In this document: positions 28,600-38,335 of the stretch, one piece after another
How the letters are laid out: every line of letters begins with the position of its first letter
Position numbering within the stretch: position 1 is the stretch's first letter
From: Confluentibacter lentus
GTDB taxonomy: Bacteria > Bacteroidota > Bacteroidia > Flavobacteriales > Flavobacteriaceae
Length of the DNA: 64,000 bases
Direction: 5' to 3'
Assembly (NCBI RefSeq): GCF_002806995.1
Contig: NZ_NIHE01000001.1
Span: 248,001-312,000, forward strand
The notes under the pieces: model-generated
The model's input: the letters and a program-made list of their open reading frames with translations, nothing else
What the model was told of the DNA's origin: nothing
Databases searched by the model: none
Position numbers and translations under genes: made by a program

Positions 28600-29712
28600 A
28601 TGAAGTATTATATTATTGCAGGAGAAGCGTCGGGCGATTTACATGGCTCAAACCTAATGAAAGCATTACTAAAAGAAGATGTGAATGCTGATTTTAGGTT
28701 TTGGGGCGGTGACCTCATGCAACAAGTTGGTGGCTCTTTGGTTAAACACTATAAGGAACGTGCATTTATGGGGTTTGCCGAAGTCATTAAAAACCTTCCT
28801 AAAATCTATAAAGATATTTCGCTATGTAAAACGGATATTAGAAATTACAATCCCGATGTCATCATTTTTATTGATAATTCCGGATTTAATTTACGCATTG
28901 CGAAGTGGGCAAAGCAACAAAAATACAGAACCAATTATTATATTTCTCCTCAAGTATGGGCGTCTCGGGCTAGCAGAGTAAAAGCCATAAAACGGGATAT
29001 TGATGCCATGTACGTTATTTTACCTTTCGTGGAAGCATTCTATAAAAAGTATGATTACAAAGTAACTTTTGTTGGCCACCCTTTAATTGATGCTATTGCC
29101 GATAGAACTCAAGTTGACGAATACGAATTTAGGGCTGCCCATGAATTAAACGAAAAACCCATTATTGCTCTATTACCGGGAAGCCGCAAACAGGAAATTA
29201 AGAATATGCTTTCTGTGATGCTAAGTTTGGTTGATAAATATCCAAATTACCAATTTGTTATAGCGGGTGCCCCTAGCCAAGATTTTGATTTTTATGCTCC
29301 ATTTATTAAATCTCCAAACGTTAAGTTTATCGCTAATAAAACCTACGATTTGCTAAGTGTTTCAACAGCAGCTTTAGTGACTTCTGGCACCGCAACTTTA
29401 GAAACCGCTTTGTTTAAAGTGCCTCAAGTGGTTTGCTATAAAGGCAATAATATTTCTTATCAAATTGCCAAAAGAATAATAACCCTTAAGTTTATTTCGT
29501 TAGTGAATTTAATAATGGACAAAGAAGTGGTAAAAGAACTCATCCAAAATGAATTCAATTCCGAAAATTTAAAAAAGGAATTAGATATTATTCTTGACCC
29601 AAATGAACGAACCAAATTCTTTGTTAATTATTACGATTTAGAGAAAAAACTTGGTGGCAAAGGTGCCAGTGCAAAAACAGCTCATTTAATTTTTAAATCT
29701 TTACAAGCCTAA
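28600..29712 (+). CDS. lpxB: Lipid-A-disaccharide synthase
   Basis: A membrane-associated GT19 glycosyltransferase joining UDP-2,3-diacylglucosamine and lipid X to form the lipid A disaccharide. The start IIAGEASGDLHG (about 5-16), Y-Y-I-S-P-Q-V-W-A, L-L-P-G-S-R-K-Q-E-I and the C-terminal S-G-T-A-T-L-E-T segment are all family marks. 370 residues, normal. With lptC further along the window, it shows a standard LPS outer membrane. Confidence 0.96.
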   Translation: MKYYIIAGEASGDLHGSNLMKALLKEDVNADFRFWGGDLMQQVGGSLVKHYKERAFMGFAEVIKNLPKIYKDISLCKTDIRNYNPDVIIFIDNSGFNLRIAKWAKQQKYRTNYYISPQVWASRASRVKAIKRDIDAMYVILPFVEAFYKKYDYKVTFVGHPLIDAIADRTQVDEYEFRAAHELNEKPIIALLPGSRKQEIKNMLSVMLSLVDKYPNYQFVIAGAPSQDFDFYAPFIKSPNVKFIANKTYDLLSVSTAALVTSGTATLETALFKVPQVVCYKGNNISYQIAKRIITLKFISLVNLIMDKEVVKELIQNEFNSENLKKELDIILDPNERTKFFVNYYDLEKKLGGKGASAKTAHLIFKSLQA

Positions 29713-29719
29713 TTTTAGC

Positions 29720-30301
29720 ATGAATAAATTCATACTCTTTTTAATTATTATTTTTAGTTTAAGTAGTTGCAAATCTTCAAAACAAGCTATAAGCAAAAAC
29801 CCAACTTCTTCAAAAATTGTTATTGGAACAAATTCCAATGAGGAAGTTTATACCGATAAATCCATTACAACAAAAAACGTCAATACAAGTTCAAAATCTG
29901 TCAACACCACAACTTCCAAAGCTTACAATATTGTTGAGTATGCCAAACAGTTTAAAGGTGTCCGATACAGATTTGGCGGTGCTACAAAAGCTGGAATGGA
30001 TTGTTCTGGCTTAGTATTTGAATCTTTTAGAGCCCACGATATTATTCTTCCGAGAATTTCTAGGGACATGGCAAAAAATGGCGAAAAAATCCCATTAAGC
30101 AATGTTGGTATCGGTGATTTAGTGTTTTTTAAAACTGGGAACAGACGAGATGATATTAGCCATGTTGGATTGGTTGTCTCATCGGATGAGGATGGAAATA
30201 TTGAATTTATTCACTCTACCACAAGCGCTGGTGTTATTGTATCTTCTATTACTGAAGATTATTGGGATAAGACATTTGTAGAAGCACGAAGAATTTTATA
30301 A
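29720..30301 (+). CDS. NlpC/P60 (C40) cell-wall endopeptidase, lipoprotein
   Basis: A 193-residue lipoprotein (lipobox ending at Cys17) with a serine/threonine/asparagine-rich linker to about residue 65 and a C-terminal NlpC/P60 domain. The catalytic triad is visible as Cys95 (G-M-D-C-S-G-L-V), His148 (D-I-S-H-V-G) and His165 (E-F-I-H-S). Such enzymes cut the stem peptide of peptidoglycan, typically between D-Glu and DAP. It lies seven bases after lpxB, in the operon. Confidence 0.93.
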   Translation: MNKFILFLIIIFSLSSCKSSKQAISKNPTSSKIVIGTNSNEEVYTDKSITTKNVNTSSKSVNTTTSKAYNIVEYAKQFKGVRYRFGGATKAGMDCSGLVFESFRAHDIILPRISRDMAKNGEKIPLSNVGIGDLVFFKTGNRRDDISHVGLVVSSDEDGNIEFIHSTTSAGVIVSSITEDYWDKTFVEARRIL

Positions 30302-30324
30302 GAAATTTTATATCTTTCGGTGAA

Positions 30325-32361
30325 ATGAAGCTACTTAATTTCACCATAATAAAACTAACTATCTGCCTTATTACGGGCATACTCATTGGGTATTTTTTTG
30401 ATTGGCCATTAACACGGACTTTGTACATTACCTCAGTACTTTTAATATTTTTATCCTTCTCTTTTTTAATTGCTAAAAAACAATTTTTAAAAACCATTTG
30501 GTTTGGTCTTTTTGCTTTTTTGACCATAATTTTTATAGGTATATTAACCATAAATGTACATGATGAAAAGAATTTTTCAAATCATTACACGCATTTTAAT
30601 TCTGAAAATGATTCTTTAAAAACAATCACTTTTAGGGTTAAAGAAGTTTTAAAATCGAATGCTTATTACGATAAATACATTATAGAAATTTTAGAAATTG
30701 ATAATTTAAGCGTCCGTGGAAAATTGCTACTCAACCTTCAAAAAGATTCCATTCAAATCCCCTTAAAAGTAGACGACATTCTTATTACAAAAACTGTTTT
30801 AAAAGATATTGACCCACCATTAAATCCCAATCAATTTGATTATAAAAAATTTTTAGATAAAAAATATATTTACCATCAGCTCTTTACCAACACACCATCA
30901 CTTTTTAAAGTTGCATCTGAAAAAAATTCCTTTCTTGGTATAGCGAATAGCATTAGAAACCATATAAATTCAAAACTAAAAGCGTATCCATTTAATCCAG
31001 ATGAACTTGCCATTATCAATGCTCTTTTATTAGGACAACGGCAAGACATCAGCGAAGAAGTTTACTCCAATTACACCAATGCCGGTGCCATACATATTTT
31101 AGCTGTTTCTGGATTACATATAGGTATCATTCTATTAATCTTAAGCTTCATATTAAAACCTTTAGAATCTTTTAAACATGGGAAACTTATAAAAACCATG
31201 TTGCTTATTTTCATGTTGTGGGGATTTGCCATCATTGCCGGACTCTCCGCATCTATATGCAGAGCCGCTACCATGTTTAGTATTGTGGCGATCGCCATGA
31301 ATTTAAAAAGGCCAACGAGCATTTTCAACACCTTGTCAATATCCATATTTGTATTGCTCCTTATAAAACCCATGTTTTTATTCGATGTTGGTTTTCAATT
31401 AAGCTATTTAGCGGTTTTCTCCATTGTAATTATCGATCCTTTACTCTACAACTTATGGAAACCAAAAAATAAAATCATCGACTTTTATTGGCATACGTTA
31501 ACCGTTACTGTGTCTGCACAATTTGGTATTTTACCTATAAGTTTATATTATTTCCATCAATTGCCGGGTTTATTTTTTATTTCCAATTTGGTGATTATAC
31601 CTGTCCTAGGGGTTATTTTAGGTTTCGGCATCCTTATTATTTTTTTAGCCCTCTTTAATATGCTTCCCGTTTTTCTGGCAAAAACATATGGATATGCCAT
31701 ACAGTTAATGAATCGTTTTGTAAGTTGGATTTCTCATCAAGAACAATTTCTATTTAAAGACATCGCGTTTAGTCTCTTGTTTGTTTTCGCTTCATATTTA
31801 TTAATTATTTCCTTGATACATTTTTGGAAAGAGAAACATTATAAAAATTATAGCCTCCTACTGATGGCTGTGTTGGTAATACAAAGTGCTTTCATATATA
31901 CAAAATACAATAGCCCAGAAAACCAATTTATAATATTTCATAAAAGTAGATTTACCTTGGTTGGAAATGCATCACATAACGCCATTCATGCTGATAGTGA
32001 TTTTGACAGCTTAACGTTTTCAAAGGACAGAATCATTAGGGATTATGTGGTTGGCAACCATATCAAAACCATTCAAAATAATTCGTTGAAACCAATTTAT
32101 ATGTTGAATAACAAAATACTCTTGGTAATTGATAGTTTGGGTGTTTATAATATTAAATCATTCCAACCAGATTATGTATTGCTAAGGCAATCACCACAAA
32201 TAAATTTGAATAGATTGATAGATTCCATAAAACCAAAATATATTATTGCAGATGGTAGCAACTATAAATCGTATATAGAACATTGGGAAGCCATTTGCCA
32301 AAAAAGAAAGCTCCCTTTTCACCAAACAAGTAAAAAGGGAGCTTTTATTATTGATTATTAG
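30325..32361 (+). CDS. comEC: ComEC/Rec2-family DNA-uptake channel protein (short form)
   Basis: A 678-residue polytopic membrane protein. N-terminal membrane segments are followed by a soluble DUF4131-like domain (to about 205) and the competence domain (about 210-480) with L-G-Q-R-Q-D-I-S and the signature I-L-A-V-S-G-L-H-I-G. ComEC forms the inner-membrane channel for single-stranded DNA in transformation. The C-terminal metallo-beta-lactamase domain of Bacillus ComEC is absent: only about 160 residues of unrelated sequence follow the last membrane segment, as usual in this phylum. Its last codons contain a terminator hairpin. Confidence 0.9.
   Translation: MKLLNFTIIKLTICLITGILIGYFFDWPLTRTLYITSVLLIFLSFSFLIAKKQFLKTIWFGLFAFLTIIFIGILTINVHDEKNFSNHYTHFNSENDSLKTITFRVKEVLKSNAYYDKYIIEILEIDNLSVRGKLLLNLQKDSIQIPLKVDDILITKTVLKDIDPPLNPNQFDYKKFLDKKYIYHQLFTNTPSLFKVASEKNSFLGIANSIRNHINSKLKAYPFNPDELAIINALLLGQRQDISEEVYSNYTNAGAIHILAVSGLHIGIILLILSFILKPLESFKHGKLIKTMLLIFMLWGFAIIAGLSASICRAATMFSIVAIAMNLKRPTSIFNTLSISIFVLLLIKPMFLFDVGFQLSYLAVFSIVIIDPLLYNLWKPKNKIIDFYWHTLTVTVSAQFGILPISLYYFHQLPGLFFISNLVIIPVLGVILGFGILIIFLALFNMLPVFLAKTYGYAIQLMNRFVSWISHQEQFLFKDIAFSLLFVFASYLLIISLIHFWKEKHYKNYSLLLMAVLVIQSAFIYTKYNSPENQFIIFHKSRFTLVGNASHNAIHADSDFDSLTFSKDRIIRDYVVGNHIKTIQNNSLKPIYMLNNKILLVIDSLGVYNIKSFQPDYVLLRQSPQINLNRLIDSIKPKYIIADGSNYKSYIEHWEAICQKRKLPFHQTSKKGAFIIDY
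32307..32345. terminator. Bidirectional terminator embedded in the 3' end of comEC
   Basis: A perfect 13-bp inverted repeat (AAAGCTCCCTTTT at 32307-32319 with its complement at 32333-32345) lies entirely within the comEC coding region, ending 16 bases before its stop. On the minus strand it follows the thioredoxin gene and runs into TTTCTTTTTT. Confidence 0.8.
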
Positions 32362-32363
32362 AC

Positions 32364-32918
32364 TTATTGACTTACCACAAATTGAGGCGTAAATGCTTTG
32401 TAGTAGGTATTGAATTTTTCTTGGGTATCAATGCTTTTATGATGATCCTGTTTAAACATTTTTAAATACAACTCCAATTGTGGAGGTGTTTGATAACCTC
32501 TAATTGGTGCTATAACATTTCCTTTTTCATCAAAAAACACAATAGTAGGATAGGCACTAATTTGAAGATAACTAGCTAATTGATGTGCAGAGTTACGGCT
32601 ATTGGCCCGCGATGCATCATAATTAGGATTTTTAAATGTATTCCCGTTAAAAGTAATAACATCATTCCCTTCGCCATTAAATTTAACCGCATAATAGTTT
32701 TTATTCACATAATTGGCCACATCTTTATTTTGAAAGGTATTCTTATCTAACATCTTGCATGGTCCACACCAATTGGTGTAAACATCCATCATGATTTTTT
32801 TCGGAACTTTCTTTTGAAGTGCCACTGCTTCTTGAAGTGACATCCATTTTATTTCTTGTGAAAATCCTTTAACCGACATTAAAATGGTTAAAAGAAATAT
32901 GTATTTTATATGTTTCAT
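32364..32918 (-). CDS. Periplasmic thioredoxin-like protein
   Basis: A 184-residue exported protein (signal peptide MKHIKYIFLLTILMSVKGFS, cut before about residue 21) with a thioredoxin fold and active site C-G-P-C (Cys51, Cys54) after V-Y-T-N-W. The cis-proline region reads I-S-A-Y-P-T-I-V-F-F. It resembles DUF255/thioredoxin_7-type proteins and is expected to work in envelope thiol-disulfide exchange; partner unknown. It is convergent with comEC, with two bases between stop codons. Confidence 0.88.
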   Translation of the reverse strand: MKHIKYIFLLTILMSVKGFSQEIKWMSLQEAVALQKKVPKKIMMDVYTNWCGPCKMLDKNTFQNKDVANYVNKNYYAVKFNGEGNDVITFNGNTFKNPNYDASRANSRNSAHQLASYLQISAYPTIVFFDEKGNVIAPIRGYQTPPQLELYLKMFKQDHHKSIDTQEKFNTYYKAFTPQFVVSQ

Positions 32919-33007
32919 AAATAAATTTAATTACAAAATTTGTCTCGAAATTACAAAAAATGCTCTAAAAGTGCTTTTTTTTGATTTTATTTTAACTACT
33001 TTTCCGA

Positions 33008-35221
33008 TTAACGGATACCGTGCATGAGTTTTTTAAATAATGGTGTTGTTAATAAAGCCACGCCACTAAGCACCAAAGAAATAATAGTTAATATCCAGAA
33101 AAATGTGCTTAAGCCTTTTTCTGCTGCTATAGTTTCCGAGTATTCACCAAACATACCTGCTAATTTCATACCTATGGCAACAGCTAAATACCAAATACCA
33201 AACATCATGGCAATCATTCGTCCCGGCACCAATTTACTTACATAAGATAAAGCGACAGGAGATATGCATAATTCGCCCATAGTGTGAAACAGATATACCA
33301 ATATAAGCCAAATAATACTAACCGATGCAGTTTTTGCCCCCGGTGCAATCCCGCTAGCCCCAATGGCCACAGCTGCCATTCCTAAGCCTAACAATAACAT
33401 GCCAATAGCATATTTACCATTGGCACTAGGATTATATTTACTTTCCCACCATCTTGAAAACAATGGTGCTAATGCAATAATGAATAAAGAATTCAATATA
33501 GAAAACCACGTAGCACCAATTTCAACAGCACTTTCTTTTGCCGTTACTATGGCTTGATTTTTATCGGACTCTTTAATATCATATCCAACATTATGTGTTA
33601 TGAATAATTGTAACTCTGAACCTTCTCCATATGTCTGCAAATCATCCTTGCTAAGCTTTATGATTTTACTTTTTGTTTCTCCTTTAGAATTGGCAAAAAC
33701 AACTTCAGCTTTATTAATTTGAACCCCTGCCCCAATTTTATCTTCTTTAAAAACCCTTGCTATTTTAGCTGAAAATAGTTCTCCCATTTCCACGTCGTTG
33801 GAATCAAAAAGCACATTATTTTTTACAACTTTATCTTTATTACTTTCTGAAATTGGATCATATAAGGAAATGGATTCGTTATCAATAATAGGTAATGGCT
33901 CTCCTTCATTAAATGATTTGGAAGTGACCACTTTTGCTGTTTCAATATCTCCATTATTATTAACATACTCGACAACGTATGATGAGGATTTAAAATCATT
34001 AGAAACTTTCCAAAGGGCAATACCCCAAACGATGATAAAACTAAAAGCTAAAATAATATTAGCCAAAGCAAACCTTTTAAAAGTTTGTTTAAACAATAAA
34101 ATCAATACATACGTAATAATACCTAATGGAACAATGGTCATTAGAGAATCGACAATTTTAAAAATTAACCCCATATTTCCTTCAAGAATTCTTTGGGTAT
34201 AATCTCTAGCAAATAACGTTAACGATCCTGGAGATTGTTCAAAAATGGCCCAAAAAAACATGGTGATGAATGCAAAAAAAACAATGGCCAACATCCTATC
34301 TCTTACAACGGGAATATACTTTGGTATTCTTAAAATTAAGAGCAAGATAAAAAGTCCTAAAGCTGTTAATATGATGACATTATTACCATCAAAACCATTA
34401 ATATCAAAGCTGTAAAGATTTGTTGCACCTTCAGTAATTTTTGAAATTGGATCATTAAGTACCCATGTTAATCCTAAGAATGAAGACACGGCAATAATAG
34501 CCAATTCCAATTTTGTGAAAGGATTTAGTTTCCCCCCATTCGCTTCAGTTATTGATAATTCGCTTTCATTAGTTGTTTTCGCTTTTGGTTTTAAACCAAT
34601 ATCTCCAAATATATCTTGTGCTTTCCAGAATTGAAGCAACCCAAAAAACATAAAAATACCCGCAATACCAAATCCCCAACTCCAGCCTACTTTTTCGCCC
34701 AAATAACCACAAAGCATGATTCCAAAAAAAGCACCTGCGTTTACGCCCATATAAAATATGGTATAAGCACCATCTTTTTTTTCTGGTCTATCTTTATAAA
34801 TTTCTGAAATTATGGAAGTCATATTCGGTTTAAAAAAACCACTTCCAAACACTAAAAAAGTAAGTCCTAAGTAGATGAAAAATGATGTTTCCAAAGCCAT
34901 ACACGCATGGCCAATAGTCATTAATAATGCCCCAACAACTACTGCCCACCTAAATCCTATAATTTTATCAGCAAAATAACCTCCCAACATGGTTGATAGA
35001 TATACTAGTGATGTATATGTTCCGAAAATAGCCAAAGCATGCTCCTTTGGCCAACCCCAACCTTCATCTAAAAGTGAAGCAGTAAAAAATAGCACCAATA
35101 GCGCACGCATTCCATAATAAGAAAAACGCTCCCACATTTCGGTAAAAAATAAAACGAACAACCCAGACGGATGTCCTAAAACAGTGCTTTTAAAATATTG
35201 ATCGGTTGTATTCTGACTCAT
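33008..35221 (-). CDS. POT-family peptide:H+ symporter with large periplasmic insert
   Basis: A proton-coupled di/tripeptide transporter of the POT/PTR2 family. The E-x-x-E-R-F motif (EMWERFSYYG), G-G-Y-F-A-D and the PTR2 signature F-Y-M-G-V-N-A-G are present. At 737 residues it is over 200 longer than its tandem neighbour (512). The extra length is a hydrophilic block of about 170-180 residues between two membrane segments (about 395-575), which should face the periplasm and is rich in Lys, Glu and Ser. Similar inserts occur in Bacteroidetes POT proteins. Five bases downstream of the other POT gene, so one operon. Confidence 0.9.
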   Translation of the reverse strand: MSQNTTDQYFKSTVLGHPSGLFVLFFTEMWERFSYYGMRALLVLFFTASLLDEGWGWPKEHALAIFGTYTSLVYLSTMLGGYFADKIIGFRWAVVVGALLMTIGHACMALETSFFIYLGLTFLVFGSGFFKPNMTSIISEIYKDRPEKKDGAYTIFYMGVNAGAFFGIMLCGYLGEKVGWSWGFGIAGIFMFFGLLQFWKAQDIFGDIGLKPKAKTTNESELSITEANGGKLNPFTKLELAIIAVSSFLGLTWVLNDPISKITEGATNLYSFDINGFDGNNVIILTALGLFILLLILRIPKYIPVVRDRMLAIVFFAFITMFFWAIFEQSPGSLTLFARDYTQRILEGNMGLIFKIVDSLMTIVPLGIITYVLILLFKQTFKRFALANIILAFSFIIVWGIALWKVSNDFKSSSYVVEYVNNNGDIETAKVVTSKSFNEGEPLPIIDNESISLYDPISESNKDKVVKNNVLFDSNDVEMGELFSAKIARVFKEDKIGAGVQINKAEVVFANSKGETKSKIIKLSKDDLQTYGEGSELQLFITHNVGYDIKESDKNQAIVTAKESAVEIGATWFSILNSLFIIALAPLFSRWWESKYNPSANGKYAIGMLLLGLGMAAVAIGASGIAPGAKTASVSIIWLILVYLFHTMGELCISPVALSYVSKLVPGRMIAMMFGIWYLAVAIGMKLAGMFGEYSETIAAEKGLSTFFWILTIISLVLSGVALLTTPLFKKLMHGIR

Positions 35222-35226
35222 GATAT

Positions 35227-36765
35227 CTAGTGATTTAATTCTTTATCTACTCCGTGCATTAATTTTTTGATTATAGGTGAAAGAATTAATAATATTCCTC
35301 CAAAACCTATTCCTGTATAAAATAAATATTCGAAAAGTTTCAAGTAACTCTGTTTTGCCAAATTTAAGTCTGGAGCTGTTCCATTAGCTGTATCAACAGA
35401 TGCTATATTTGCTAAAAGAGAGGCAATAAACTCTGAACTTGCTGTCGCCAAAAACCAAACTCCCATCATGAATCCCACAATTTTTATAGGCGACAATTTC
35501 GTGACTGCAGATAATCCAACCGGAGATAGACACAACTCGCCACAAGTGTGTAAAAAATAAGTTATTACTATCCAAAAAATAGCCACTTTACCCATTTCAG
35601 AGGCATTAATTCCCATAACCAATGCGCCAAAACCCAAACCAACCAGCATTAAGGCCGACGAAAATTTCACTGCTGTGTTCGGATTGTATTTACCAAGTTT
35701 AAGCCATAACCAAGCAAAAACTGGAGCAAGTAATATTATAAAAAGCGCATTCAAACTTAAAAATGTACCCGCTGCAATATTTCCCCTATCTAAAATTCGG
35801 TCAGCAAATAAATTCATAGAAGTGTATGCTTGCTCGAATAATGCCCAAAAAATTATCGTGAAAATAATCAGTATAGTTAGAGCTATTAAACGCTCCCTAG
35901 CTATTTTATCTAATTGTGTTACGGCATAATATACTATATAAATAAATGATATAGAACCTGCTATAATTAACAAATTTTGAACCACGCTGTGACTTTGCAC
36001 CATTTGCCAAAGCAACAAGGTTGATAGCACACTTAAAATATAGATGAGCCATTCGTTTTTAATTCCTGCTGTTTTTTTTGATAACCATTCTATTGCATTT
36101 GATTCTCCTTTGCCTAACAAATATTTTCTTCCAGAAATAAATGTTATAAGTCCAAAAAACATACCAACGCCCGCGGCTCCAAACCCATAACTCCAACCAT
36201 AAGTTTCACCTAACCAAACACATATAATGGTTGCCAAAAAAGACCCTAAATTAATTCCCATGTAAAATATGGTAAACCCTGAATCTCTGCGTTTATCACC
36301 CTCATGATACAATTCTCCTACCAAGGAAGAAATATTAGCTTTTAAAAATCCAACTCCTAAAATGATAAATGCTAATGACAAATAAAATACTTGAAGAGCA
36401 AAATCATCCCTTGCAATTTCTCCCGTTAAGCTTTGGGTGGCTGCATTTCCTTCATAAGCCATTCCAGCATGACCCAGAACCAACATAATACCCCCAAAAA
36501 CTATGGCTTTTCTAAACCCTAAATATTTATCTGCAATAAAACCTCCAACAACTGGCATGGCATACACCAGCGCTGCATAACTTCCTATTAACAAGTTGCC
36601 ATCAATGTCTGAAAACAAATGATATTTAGTTAGATAAAAAATCAAGAGCGCTTTCATTCCATAAAACGAAAAACGCTCCCACATTTCCGTAAAAAAGAGA
36701 ATAAACAATCCTTTAGGATGCCCAAACAATTCTTTTTCATAAGGTTTCATCGTGGTTTCAGTCAT
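35227..36765 (-). CDS. POT-family peptide:H+ symporter
   Basis: A 512-residue transporter of the POT/PTR2 family with 12-14 membrane segments. E-M-W-E-R-F-S-F-Y-G, G-G-F-I-A-D-K-Y-L-G and F-Y-M-G-I-N-L-G mark the proton-coupling and substrate-binding regions. It is the standard-length member of a tandem pair with the gene at 33008, probably from an old duplication, and would import short peptides released by extracellular proteases. Confidence 0.92.
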   Translation of the reverse strand: MTETTMKPYEKELFGHPKGLFILFFTEMWERFSFYGMKALLIFYLTKYHLFSDIDGNLLIGSYAALVYAMPVVGGFIADKYLGFRKAIVFGGIMLVLGHAGMAYEGNAATQSLTGEIARDDFALQVFYLSLAFIILGVGFLKANISSLVGELYHEGDKRRDSGFTIFYMGINLGSFLATIICVWLGETYGWSYGFGAAGVGMFFGLITFISGRKYLLGKGESNAIEWLSKKTAGIKNEWLIYILSVLSTLLLWQMVQSHSVVQNLLIIAGSISFIYIVYYAVTQLDKIARERLIALTILIIFTIIFWALFEQAYTSMNLFADRILDRGNIAAGTFLSLNALFIILLAPVFAWLWLKLGKYNPNTAVKFSSALMLVGLGFGALVMGINASEMGKVAIFWIVITYFLHTCGELCLSPVGLSAVTKLSPIKIVGFMMGVWFLATASSEFIASLLANIASVDTANGTAPDLNLAKQSYLKLFEYLFYTGIGFGGILLILSPIIKKLMHGVDKELNH

Positions 36766-36971
36766 AAAATAATTTCGATAAATTATGAATAATTACTTGT
36801 AATACTATGGAATATAAATTTTTAGCATTATAATAATCTCGTCAATTTCAAATAATCGTTGATGTATTATTAAAAGTTTTCAAGTTTACTAAAAATTATG
36901 CAAAAAAAGGCAATTTTAGTGGACAAATAAGTCAACTAAAACAAGATATTCCAATTTCATGTCAAGAATAG

Positions 36972-36979
36972 TATCTTTG
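36972..36979 (+). promoter_or_regulatory. -7 box of the HMG-CoA reductase operon
   Basis: TATCTTTG matches TAnnTTTG exactly and lies 18 bases before ATG 36998. A weak -33 (TTC at 36948-36950) is 21 nt upstream. The box falls downstream of the alternative ATG at 36959, so that ATG would not be in the transcript. Confidence 0.7.
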
Positions 36980-36997
36980 TCCTGTAATAATGCTACT

Positions 36998-38326
36998 ATG
37001 AGTAAAACTATTTCTGGTTTTTCTAAACTTTCTAAATCCGAAAAAATAAATTGGATTGTTGATACTTATTTTTCTAATTCTAAAGATGCCGAGCATATTT
37101 TAAAACAATATTGGAACTCTGACGAAAAACTGCAACAGCTTCATGATGAGTTTATTGAAAACACCATAACCAACTATTATCTTCCTTTTGGCGTAGCTCC
37201 TAATTTTTTAATTAATGATAGGTTTTACACCATTCCTATGGCTATTGAAGAAAGCTCGGTGGTGGCTGCAGCCAGTAAAGCTGCTAAATTTTGGATGGAT
37301 AGAGGCGGTTTTAAAACTGAGGTTATTTCTACAACCAAAATTGGTCAGGTGCATTTTATGTATCACGGTAGAAAGGATATGTTGAACTCGTTTTTTATCT
37401 CTATAAAATCCAAGCTTATTGAAGATTGCAAACCCATTACCAAGAATATGGAATTACGTGGTGGTGGTATTATTAATATTGAACTCCGTGATAAAACTTC
37501 TGATATAAAAAATTATTATCAGTTACATGCTTCCTTTGAAACTTTGGATGCCATGGGAGCTAATTTTATCAACTCCTGCTTAGAGCAATTTGCTAAAACC
37601 ATGAAGCGTGAAGCTTTATTATTTGATGATTTCACTGAAAAGGAAAAACAACTTGACATTGTGATGTGTATTTTATCCAACTATGTGCCAGATTGTTTAG
37701 TGCGTGCCGAAGTCAGTTGCAAAGTGGAAGATTTGAGCGATCATGATGCTTTTTCTGGAGAAGCATTTGCCGAAAAATTTCTTCAAGCTATAAAAATTGC
37801 TGAAGTAGAACCCTATCGTGCCGTAACCCATAATAAAGGCATTATGAATGGCATCGATGCGGTTGTTTTGGCAACTGGAAACGATTTTAGGGCTGTGGAA
37901 GCTGGCGTTCATGCATATGCTTCCAGAAACGGTAGCTACAGCAGCTTAACACATGCCACCATTGAAAACGGCTTCTTTACGTTTTGGTTGGAAATTCCGT
38001 TGGCATTAGGCACGGTTGGTGGATTAACCGGATTGCATCCTTTGGTTAAATTGGCCTTGGAAATGTTAGGTAAGCCAACAGCGAAAGAACTCATGCAAAT
38101 TGTCGCTGTTGCTGGATTGGCACAAAATTTTGCCGCTTTACGTTCGCTTACTACCACAGGTATTCAGCAAGGACACATGAAAATGCATTTAATGAATATC
38201 TTAAATCAATTTCACGCCAATGATGCTGAAAAGGTTATTTTAATTGAACATTTTAAAACAAACACGGTTAGTTTTAGTGCTGTTTCCGATACCTTGGCGA
38301 ATTTAAGAATGCGCATAGATGATTAA
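36998..38326 (+). CDS. Hydroxymethylglutaryl-CoA reductase (class II type)
   Basis: Interconverts HMG-CoA and mevalonate. Seen are the catalytic-glutamate segment E-E-S-S-V-V-A-A (about 84-91), the nicotinamide-cofactor motif D-A-M-G-A-N (about 184-189), G-T-V-G-G-L-T-G-L-H and the C-terminal G-I-Q-Q-G-H-M-K-M-H with the catalytic His. These fit the class II, so-called degradative reductases, which in Flavobacteria serve isoprenoid synthesis. The start is ATG 36998 because the promoter -7 box lies between it and the upstream in-frame ATG 36959. The protein is then 442 residues. It is followed after nine bases by a GHMP kinase, supporting a mevalonate-pathway role. Confidence 0.93.
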   Translation: MSKTISGFSKLSKSEKINWIVDTYFSNSKDAEHILKQYWNSDEKLQQLHDEFIENTITNYYLPFGVAPNFLINDRFYTIPMAIEESSVVAAASKAAKFWMDRGGFKTEVISTTKIGQVHFMYHGRKDMLNSFFISIKSKLIEDCKPITKNMELRGGGIINIELRDKTSDIKNYYQLHASFETLDAMGANFINSCLEQFAKTMKREALLFDDFTEKEKQLDIVMCILSNYVPDCLVRAEVSCKVEDLSDHDAFSGEAFAEKFLQAIKIAEVEPYRAVTHNKGIMNGIDAVVLATGNDFRAVEAGVHAYASRNGSYSSLTHATIENGFFTFWLEIPLALGTVGGLTGLHPLVKLALEMLGKPTAKELMQIVAVAGLAQNFAALRSLTTTGIQQGHMKMHLMNILNQFHANDAEKVILIEHFKTNTVSFSAVSDTLANLRMRIDD

Positions 38327-38335
38327 TTTTTCAAT

